From Alphaproteobacteria bacterium (lineage in GTDB: Bacteria > Pseudomonadota > Alphaproteobacteria > Rhizobiales > Aestuariivirgaceae), in assembly GCA_020441605.1 (NCBI GenBank), contig JAGRLX010000182.1:1-42437 (forward strand): a DNA stretch of 42,437 nt, read 5' to 3'. The notes under the pieces are model-generated. The model did no database searches and was not told the DNA's origin. It saw nothing but the letters and a program-made list of their open reading frames with translations. The position numbers were made by a program, and so were the translations under genes. The first letter of the stretch is position 1, and every line of letters begins with the position of its first letter. Shown here one piece after another: positions 32,111 to 38,426 of the stretch.

Positions 32111-33188
32111 CACTCTGCCCCCGTCTGCCGAGGCGCACGCGCTGTGAATGGAGCGGCATTGGAAGCTCAGCAAAAAGATGGTCGAACATTGCTTCCGGAG
32201 CCTGCGGCGGGATCGCCAGATAGTCATTGACCGCCTTCTCGACCCGGTCGGCGCAATCGTGGAGCAGAGCCTCCTCCTGCTCGGTGTTCCAGGCCTCCCG
32301 CGCCACCAGCCAGGATCGCATACGGCGCAACGGCTCCAGTGCCCAGCGTTCGGTGACTTCCGCCTCGTCACGATAGCGCCGCGCGTCATCAGCCGTAGTA
32401 TGGTCCGACAGACGATAGGTGAGGGCCTCGATCAGTGTTGCTCCACCGCCGTCCCTGGCGCGGCTGAGAGCGCGGTCCACGGCATCCGCGACGGCGATTA
32501 CATCGTTGCCGTCGACCTGCTCACCTGGAAGGCCCGCGGCAATTGCCTTTTGCGCGAGAGTTTCTGCCGCCGTTTGCACCACATGCGAAGTGGAAATTGC
32601 CCAGCAGTTGTTGGCGATCACGAACACTGCCGGAAGGCGCCAGGCACCACAGATGTTCAGAGCCTCGTAGAAGTCACCTTTGGATGTCGACCCATCGCCA
32701 CCAAGCGTCACGCTGGCTTGGCTATTCCCATCCATGCTGAGGGCGAGGGCCACACCAGCACCATGGGGAAACTGGCTGCCTACCGGCACAGAGATGGGAA
32801 AATCTTGGCGGCAGGCCTCGTAGTTGCTGCCCCGCTCGTCACCGCCCCAATAGAGAAAGAGTTCGACTGGGCTGACACCGCGCCACAACAGCGCGCCATG
32901 TTCGCGGAACGAAGGCACAAGCACATCGTCCTCCCGCATTGCCGCCGCCACGCCGACGCCCACGGCCTCTTGTCCCAGCGACGATGCATAGGTTCCAAGT
33001 TTCCCAGTCCGCTGCAACTGGATGGCCTGTTGGTCAAAGGCCCGGGCGAACACCATTCCGCGATAGAGCGCAGCAAGCCCATCCGGGTCCGACCAACTTG
33101 CGGGCAACGTCGCCAGCTCTTGTCCATCCCGTCCAAGGTAGGAACGAAATGGTATCGAAAACTGCGCCACCTGCCGCGTCTCTACCAT
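32103..33188 (-). CDS. bkdA1: 2-oxo acid dehydrogenase E1 alpha subunit
   Basis: 361 residues from the ATG at 33188, preceded by a strong ribosome binding site (GGAGGGG); the frame extends 100 codons upstream without conserved sequence. The ThDP motif runs from GDGSTSKGD (starting at residue 164) to NN at 193-194, the canonical GDG-x(~26)-NN. Also YASSLGQEAVGVGVAAAMREDDVLVPSFREHG, VPVGSQFPHGAG, and the SDHTTADDARRYRDEAE phosphorylation-loop-like stretch. It decarboxylates the 2-oxo acid and acylates the E2 lipoyl group. Branched-chain 2-oxo acids are inferred from the co-encoded Leu/Val-type dehydrogenase; pyruvate or acetoin E1 are homologous alternatives. First gene of the operon; an FNR-like box lies about 80 bp upstream. 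Confidence 0.9.
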   Translation of the reverse strand: MVETRQVAQFSIPFRSYLGRDGQELATLPASWSDPDGLAALYRGMVFARAFDQQAIQLQRTGKLGTYASSLGQEAVGVGVAAAMREDDVLVPSFREHGALLWRGVSPVELFLYWGGDERGSNYEACRQDFPISVPVGSQFPHGAGVALALSMDGNSQASVTLGGDGSTSKGDFYEALNICGAWRLPAVFVIANNCWAISTSHVVQTAAETLAQKAIAAGLPGEQVDGNDVIAVADAVDRALSRARDGGGATLIEALTYRLSDHTTADDARRYRDEAEVTERWALEPLRRMRSWLVAREAWNTEQEEALLHDCADRVEKAVNDYLAIPPQAPEAMFDHLFAELPMPLHSQRVRLGRRGQSDG

Positions 33189-33266
33189 TTGACACCCCTC
33201 CGCCGTGCAAATGAAGCGCCGGCTAATTAAAGTGGGAATTGGTCGCATCTCTGGTGGCTGGAGGCA

Positions 33267-33280
33267 TTGACCAGGATCAA
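33267..33280. promoter_or_regulatory. FNR/FixK-like box (TTGAC-CAGG-ATCAA)
   Basis: TTGA-N6-TCAA, one base off the full FNR consensus TTGAT-N4-ATCAA. Centred about 85 bp upstream of the E1alpha start, where it could act on the leftward operon. No convincing -10 element was found at the matching distance. Confidence 0.45.
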
Positions 33281-33541
33281 GGTGGCGATGAGGTCCGCCC
33301 GCCGGTGCTCGGCTGATATTCTTGCGCGGGATGCGACTACAATGTACCCGGCCGTTCATGGCGCTTGCGCGCCAAAGGCATTCAATATTCTGCCTACGAA
33401 TGTTTTTGTGCCAGGCGATCAAGGTCAGGCGCCGCAGCATCTCGAGCCGCCTTCTATGACTTCGATAGCCGGCAATGCAGGACACCATGGCCGGACTGCA
33501 GTCGAGCGCCTGTTTGCGCGTGCGGCGCGAAACGGTCCCAC

Positions 33542-33555
33542 TTGATCAGCATCAA
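33542..33555. promoter_or_regulatory. FNR/FixK box, perfect consensus (TTGAT-CAGC-ATCAA)
   Basis: An exact match to TTGAT-N4-ATCAA, centred at 33548.5 and about 100 bp upstream of the ATG at 33648. A TGTGAT at 33583-33588 is a possible -10, which would put the box near -46, compatible with activation by FNR/FixK/Dnr-type regulators under low oxygen. Confidence 0.7.
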
Positions 33556-33647
33556 AGACATATCGCCTGCGCCGCTGCTTTTTGTGATGCAAACGAGTTG
33601 CTCGCTTGGCTCCCAAGCGGTGGGACGTACGATAAGGAGAACGTCGA

Positions 33648-33905
33648 ATGATAATGAAAGTAGAGCGGGATATGGGTGAGCCGGGGTCAGCGGACGTGAA
33701 GAAGCTGTTCGGCCATGTTGAGCCAACGACGGTTGCTGCGATCCTGGAACTCGCGCCAACCATGGCCGAACTCGAAGTGGCCGCCGCCTGGCTCAATGGC
33801 CAGGGGGAAACGCTCACCCGGCGTCATCAGCCTCATGGGAAAGCGTCCGAGATACTGAGTCTGATTCCGCGGCCTGACGACGAGTACGAACGCCAAGGTC
33901 CCTGA
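33648..33905 (+). CDS. Small protein of unknown function (85 aa)
   Basis: I do not recognise a named family. The gene looks real: AAGGAGA lies 7 nt before the ATG, it follows the perfect FNR box, and the next gene starts 17 nt after its stop. The product is acidic-to-neutral and mostly helical, with a core VKKLFGHVEPTTVAAILELAPTMAELEVAAAWLNGQGE and a C-terminal KASEILSLIPRPDDEYE. There is no signal peptide, membrane segment or cysteine pair. Similar small helical proteins with an LFG...VAEIL...TxAELE pattern occur, as far as I recall, as hypothetical proteins in alphaproteobacteria. By context it is a candidate low-oxygen-induced accessory protein. Confidence 0.65.
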   Translation: MIMKVERDMGEPGSADVKKLFGHVEPTTVAAILELAPTMAELEVAAAWLNGQGETLTRRHQPHGKASEILSLIPRPDDEYERQGP

Positions 33906-33922
33906 ACTGGCGGCGCCGAACC

Positions 33923-35023
33923 GTGGTCCGTGTGTTGCTTGCAGGAGATGTCATGCTGGGACGCGGTATAGACCAGATCTTGCCCAATCCAGGCGACGAC
34001 AGGATCTATGAATCCTACATGACTTCGGCCAGCGACTACGTGAGGCTGGCCGAAAAGGCCAGTGGGAAAATACCCCGCGGCGTAGGCCTTGGTTATGTCT
34101 GGGGCGATGCCGCCGAAGTTCTGGCGCAGTCTCGGCCTGACTTCGGTCTGGTCAATCTCGAGACCGCAGTGACGGATTGCGGGCGGCCAGAGCCCAAGGG
34201 CATCAATTACAGGATGTCGACAGCCAATGCCGAAAGTCTGAGCCAACTTGGCATCGGCTGCTGCGCATTGGCCAACAACCATGTTCTCGACTGGGGACCG
34301 GACGGCCTGAACCAGACAATCGCAACCCTCCACCATCTGGGAATCGCGACGGCGGGCGCCGGGCGAGACCTGCAAGCCGCTGCGCGGCCGGCCATACTCC
34401 AGTCTGCAGGGCAAAGACTCTTGGTCTTCGCCTTCGCCACCGGCGATAGTGGCGTGCCCCGCGGCTGGGAGGCGACATCCTCCACCCCCGGCATCCATCG
34501 GCTGGCCGGGCTTGATTCCAAAAGCCTAGCGACTATCCGTCGACTAGTTGCGCAGTACAAGAAACGAGGTGACATCGCCGTGGCGTCGATTCACTGGGGT
34601 GACAACTGGGGTTACAAGGTGGCCGAGACGCACCAGTTTTTTGCCAGGGGACTGATCGACGTGGCCGGCATCGACCTCGTTCACGGACACTCCTCGCATC
34701 ACCCGAAGGGCTGGGAGATCCACAATGGCAATCTGATTCTTTACGGATGCGGCGATCTCATCAACGACTATGAGGGCATCGCCGGAGTGGAGAAATACAG
34801 GAGCGACATCGTTGCGATCTACCTGGCAGACATCGACCCGGCCACCGACGCACGGTTGACAGCACTTTCAATCGTGCCGATGCACATCCGCAATTTTCGC
34901 CTGTCACGCGCATCGGACGAGGAACTCCAATGGCTGTGCCGTGTTCTTAACTTGCATGGTGCTGCCAATGGGGCGAGACTCGCGGCCAGTTCGCGAGGTA
35001 CCATAGATCTTGTATGGGACTGA
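33923..35023 (+). CDS. CapA-family metallophosphatase-like protein (poly-gamma-glutamate capsule protein family)
   Basis: 366 residues from GTG 33923. The PGA_cap (CapA) domain spans nearly all of it: LLAGDVMLGRGID at the N-terminus, VNLETAVTD, ALANNHVLDWGPDGL, VASIHWGDNWGY, DLVHGHSSHHPKGWEIHNGNLILYGCGDLINDY. These are the metal-ligand positions of the calcineurin-like fold. No signal peptide or anchor is seen, unlike the Bacillus capsule protein, so it is probably cytoplasmic with a function other than capsule making; the true substrate is unknown. It sits between the small unknown protein (17 nt) and pncB (25 nt). CapA-like next to pncB also occurs in the M. tuberculosis DosR regulon (Rv0574c/Rv0573c, from memory). 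Confidence 0.87.
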   Translation: MVRVLLAGDVMLGRGIDQILPNPGDDRIYESYMTSASDYVRLAEKASGKIPRGVGLGYVWGDAAEVLAQSRPDFGLVNLETAVTDCGRPEPKGINYRMSTANAESLSQLGIGCCALANNHVLDWGPDGLNQTIATLHHLGIATAGAGRDLQAAARPAILQSAGQRLLVFAFATGDSGVPRGWEATSSTPGIHRLAGLDSKSLATIRRLVAQYKKRGDIAVASIHWGDNWGYKVAETHQFFARGLIDVAGIDLVHGHSSHHPKGWEIHNGNLILYGCGDLINDYEGIAGVEKYRSDIVAIYLADIDPATDARLTALSIVPMHIRNFRLSRASDEELQWLCRVLNLHGAANGARLAASSRGTIDLVWD

Positions 35024-35048
35024 TGCGCCAGGAGACGGAGCAAGCGAT

Positions 35049-36410
35049 ATGACAGACGCGCAGCGCCAGCACGTTCCCGATCCATTGTTCACTGATTTCT
35101 ATGAACTCACCATGATGCAATCCTACCTGCGTGAAGGCATGAGCGGCACCGCCGTCTTCAGCCTCTTCGTCCGGCGATTGCCCGATCATCGCAACTATCT
35201 GCTGGCATGCGGGCTGGACGGCGTCTTGTCCGCAATTGAAGCCTTTCGCCTCGGGCCTGAAGACCTTCGCTATCTTGCTTCCCTTGACATCTTCTCATCC
35301 GAATTCCTTGGCTGGCTGCGGGATTTTCGTTTCACCGGAGACATTCATGCTCTGCCCGAAGGAACGCCAGCCTTCGGCAACGAGCCAATTCTTGAAGTCG
35401 TGGCCCCGCTGCCCGAAGCTCAATACTTCGAAACCTTTATCATCAACCAAATTCACCTGCAGACCCTGCTTGCCTCGAAGGCGTCGCGCGTGGTCACAGC
35501 GGCGCAGGGCCGCAAGGTTGTCGATTTCGGCGCCCGGCGTATGCATGGCGTCGAGGCCGCCGCCGCCGCGGCCCGGGCCTTCCACATCGCCGGTGTTGAT
35601 GCCACCTCCAACGTATCGGCAGCGCGCAGCCACGGCTTGCCGCTGACCGGTACCATGGGACATAGTTATGTCCAGGCCCATGACCGCGAAGCCGACGCCT
35701 TTAGGGCTTTTGCGAAGACGTTTCCGGGAACCACCATTCTCATCGACACCTATGACACTGAGAGGGCTGCCAGACAGATCGTTGATCTCACTAGGTCTGA
35801 AGGCGCCGGTTTTCGCATCTCGGCCGTAAGGCTCGATTCCGGCGATCTGGAAGCCCTCTCCCGCCATGTGCGCCGCCTGCTCGATTCCGCCGGGCTGGGG
35901 CAGATCAGGATATTGGCCAGCGGCGGCCTCGACGAATGGAAGATTGCGCGTCTGGTCGAGACAGGCGCCCCGATCGACGGTTTCGGTGTGGGGACAGCCA
36001 TGGGCGTTTCTGAAGACGACCCTGCGCTCGACATCGTTTACAAGCTGACCGAATACAACGGAAAAGGACGGTTGAAGCTTTCAACCGCAAAGTCAACGTT
36101 GCCTGGTCAAAAGCAGGTCTTTCGCATGGAAAGTGGCGGCAAAGTGTCTGGTGATACCATTGTGCGTGTTCAGGACACCGCTGCGGGCCGTCCGCTGCTC
36201 CGGGAGGTCATGCGGAACGGCCAACGCCTCGCGGCAGGGCACGACACGTTGCCCATTGCGCGAGGGCGGGCGCACGCGGAACGAGCACTCCTACCGGCCG
36301 GTCTTCTCGACCTCGATGCGGCCAAACCACCTTACGCCGTCGCTATCGGACCGGCTCTCGCCGCCGATGAACGCCAACTCCGCGAACAGCTCACCAAGCA
36401 ACTTTCATGA
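35049..36410 (+). CDS. pncB: Nicotinate phosphoribosyltransferase
   Basis: 453 residues from the ATG at 35049 (GGAG repeats upstream; a TTG 13 codons earlier is rejected). FTDFYELTMMQSYL at the N-terminus, FNRxxP-like region replaced by NYLLACGLDGVL, EGTPAFGNEPILEV, INQIHLQTLLASKASRVV, DFGARRMHGVEA, GTMGHSYVQAHD with the autophosphorylated His205, LIDTYDTERAA, AVRLDSGD and ASGGLDEWKI plus GFGVGTAMG for phosphoribosyl binding. Reaction: nicotinate + PRPP + ATP to nicotinate mononucleotide, in NAD salvage in the cytoplasm. The sequence style is that of the long actinobacterial/PncB2-like group rather than the E. coli type. Third gene of the putative FNR-controlled operon. Confidence 0.93.
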   Translation: MTDAQRQHVPDPLFTDFYELTMMQSYLREGMSGTAVFSLFVRRLPDHRNYLLACGLDGVLSAIEAFRLGPEDLRYLASLDIFSSEFLGWLRDFRFTGDIHALPEGTPAFGNEPILEVVAPLPEAQYFETFIINQIHLQTLLASKASRVVTAAQGRKVVDFGARRMHGVEAAAAAARAFHIAGVDATSNVSAARSHGLPLTGTMGHSYVQAHDREADAFRAFAKTFPGTTILIDTYDTERAARQIVDLTRSEGAGFRISAVRLDSGDLEALSRHVRRLLDSAGLGQIRILASGGLDEWKIARLVETGAPIDGFGVGTAMGVSEDDPALDIVYKLTEYNGKGRLKLSTAKSTLPGQKQVFRMESGGKVSGDTIVRVQDTAAGRPLLREVMRNGQRLAAGHDTLPIARGRAHAERALLPAGLLDLDAAKPPYAVAIGPALAADERQLREQLTKQLS

Positions 36411-36556
36411 AGCAACATTTCGTCGTCATGAAACTTTGCGAAGGTCGAAGGCTGCGCCCTACCGCCTGGCCCGGTCAAAAGGTCGGGTCCATGAGCGTTT
36501 GCCAGACCGGGACATGGATTGGCTGCGCCGCGGGCACATGATCTTTCGAGGATTGA

Positions 36557-38401
36557 ATGAGCACCCAGCAGCTGCTTCTCTTTGGTCTGTTCGGCTTGAT
36601 CCTCCTGACCCTGCTCTGGGGCCGCATCCGCCATGATCTGGTTGCCGCCGGTGGTTTGCTGATCGCAGTCGCCCTCGGACTCGTTCCCCAGGACCAGGCG
36701 TTCAGCGGGTTCTCCAATCCGGCCGTCGTCGTGGTGGCGCTGGTGCTCGTCGCCTCGGCCGCCTTCGAGAATACCGGCGCCCTGGGATTGCTCGCCAGCC
36801 GCCTGGTGAAGGAAGAGCGGCCGCTCTACATGCATATTGCGCTGACTGGTGGCGTCGGTGCGACGCTCTCGGCCGTCATCAACAATGTTGCGGCATTGGC
36901 GATCCTGATGCCGATCGATATCCAGGCTGCGCGGCGCGCTGGCCGGCCGCCGAGCCTCACATTGATGTGCCTGGCCTTCGCGACCATTCTCGGCGGCATG
37001 CTGACCCTGATCGGCACCCCACCCAACATTATCGCTTCCGTTATCCGGCAGGAAAAGATTGGCGAAGCCTATGGCATGTTTACCTTCACCCCGGTGGGAC
37101 TGGCGGTGGCCGCGGCGGGGCTGGTCTTTGTGGCCATTGTCGGGTGGCGGCTCGTGCCGCAGCGCGGTGACGATGCCGCAGCTCTCCTCGAACCGTCGCA
37201 GTTTCTCGCGGAACTTGAGATCGCCGAGAATGCCGAGCTGGTCGGCAAGGCACTCGGCGAGCTGGAGACAGCGGCCGAAAAACATGATCTCCTGCTGATC
37301 GGAAAGCGTGGCAAGGATGGGCAGTTCAGCGCGTCACGCTGGTCCAGTCTTGCCGCCCGCGATCGCGTCATAGTGGAAGGGCCAAGCGATACCATCGCCG
37401 CATTCATCAAGGCAACCGGCCTGCAGCAGGTCCGTGAAGACGGTGCCAAGCAGGACTCGGTGAAAGCGAAGAAGCAGAGTGGCGCCGACGCGGACAGCGA
37501 AAATGAAAAGGGAACCAAGGATAAGGACGATCCGGCGGCCCGCGCCGCCCGTGAGATTGTAGAAGTGGTGGTCACGGCGGAGTCCCGTCTCGTTGGCCAA
37601 AGCGCGACCAGCATGTTCCTGCGGAGTCGCTTCAACATCGTCCTTCTGGCCATAGCCCGGCGCGGTGCACGGCTGACCGGCGACATGCGCCATCGGCGGA
37701 TTCAGGCCGGCGACGTCATCCTCATCGCGGGGAAAGGAGCCTATGCCCCTGAGATCATCCGAAGCCTCGGTGTCATTCCCGTCGGCCATATTGATGTGGC
37801 GCCCATCAAAATGACCAATGTCGCCGTGGTGATCGGCGTGTTCATTGCCGCGTTGGTCTTAGCCACCGCGGGCCTGGTAAACTTCACCGTCGCCATCACC
37901 ATGGCCGTTGCCATCTATGCGGCCTTTGGGTTCGTTCCGGCACGCGATTTTTACCAGAAGATTGAGTGGCCCGTGGTGGTGATGCTGGCCTGCCTGCTTC
38001 CCATTGGCACTGCCTTCGAGTCGCTCGGTGGTACCGCACTCATAGCCGGAACCCTGTCGCAAGCCTCTCAGTCCTATCACCCGGTCATCGCACTGATCGC
38101 CATCATGGTTGTCACCATGACCTTGTCCGACGTACTCAACAACGTCGCTACCATGATCATCACCGGCCCGATCGCAATCGAACTGGCCCAAACCCTGCAT
38201 GTCAATCCCGATACCTTCCTGATGGGAACCGCAATCGCCGCCTCCTGTGCCTTTCTCACGCCCATAGGTCACAAGAACAACACACTGATCATGGGACCAG
38301 GAGGTTACCGCTTCTCCGACTACTGGCGCATGGGCTTGCCGCTTGAGATTATCGTGCTCGCAGTCAGCATCCCGATGCTGCTGCTGATGTTTCCGCTCTG
38401 A
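36557..38401 (+). CDS. SLC13/DASS-family transporter with two central TrkA-C (RCK_C) domains
   Basis: 614 residues. Membrane half 1 (about 5-200) has TM segments LLLFGLFGLILLTLLWG, AAGGLLIAVALGLV and VVVVALVLVASAAF. The substrate/Na+ motifs are SAVINNVAALAILMP and TLIGTPPNIIAS. A cytoplasmic insert follows (about 205-420) with two TrkA-C-like units (EIAENAELVGKALGEL..., VVVTAESRLVGQSATSMFLRSRF...GDVILIAGK) joined by a highly charged linker rich in Lys/Asp/Glu (~298-330). Membrane half 2 (about 425-614) repeats the signatures: SDVLNNVATMIITGP and FLTPIGHKNNTLIMGPGGY. Family members move sulfate, dicarboxylates, citrate or other anions with Na+/H+. The substrate cannot be read; RCK-C inserts suggest regulation by a small ligand. 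It starts 146 nt after pncB, so it may be transcribed separately. Confidence 0.9.
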   Translation: MSTQQLLLFGLFGLILLTLLWGRIRHDLVAAGGLLIAVALGLVPQDQAFSGFSNPAVVVVALVLVASAAFENTGALGLLASRLVKEERPLYMHIALTGGVGATLSAVINNVAALAILMPIDIQAARRAGRPPSLTLMCLAFATILGGMLTLIGTPPNIIASVIRQEKIGEAYGMFTFTPVGLAVAAAGLVFVAIVGWRLVPQRGDDAAALLEPSQFLAELEIAENAELVGKALGELETAAEKHDLLLIGKRGKDGQFSASRWSSLAARDRVIVEGPSDTIAAFIKATGLQQVREDGAKQDSVKAKKQSGADADSENEKGTKDKDDPAARAAREIVEVVVTAESRLVGQSATSMFLRSRFNIVLLAIARRGARLTGDMRHRRIQAGDVILIAGKGAYAPEIIRSLGVIPVGHIDVAPIKMTNVAVVIGVFIAALVLATAGLVNFTVAITMAVAIYAAFGFVPARDFYQKIEWPVVVMLACLLPIGTAFESLGGTALIAGTLSQASQSYHPVIALIAIMVVTMTLSDVLNNVATMIITGPIAIELAQTLHVNPDTFLMGTAIAASCAFLTPIGHKNNTLIMGPGGYRFSDYWRMGLPLEIIVLAVSIPMLLLMFPL

Positions 38402-38426
38402 CCCGACGCCCAACGGCGGCCGGGCT

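Larger units (their letters stand above)
33189..33647. other. 459-bp divergent intergenic region with two FNR/FixK-like boxes
   Basis: Separates the leftward bkd-type operon from the rightward small protein-capA-pncB operon. It contains the two boxes listed separately and a small hairpin, TGGCGC-N4-GCGCCA (33359-33374). Frames in this stretch show no family resemblance and are not called. The lower GC and AT-rich spots (TAATTAAAG near 33224, TTCAATATTC near 33381) suit a regulatory region. Confidence 0.6.

Noticed and set aside
33923..35023. Capsule biosynthesis function for the CapA-like protein
   Set aside because: No signal peptide or membrane anchor and no other capsule genes; the neighbours are NAD salvage and transport.
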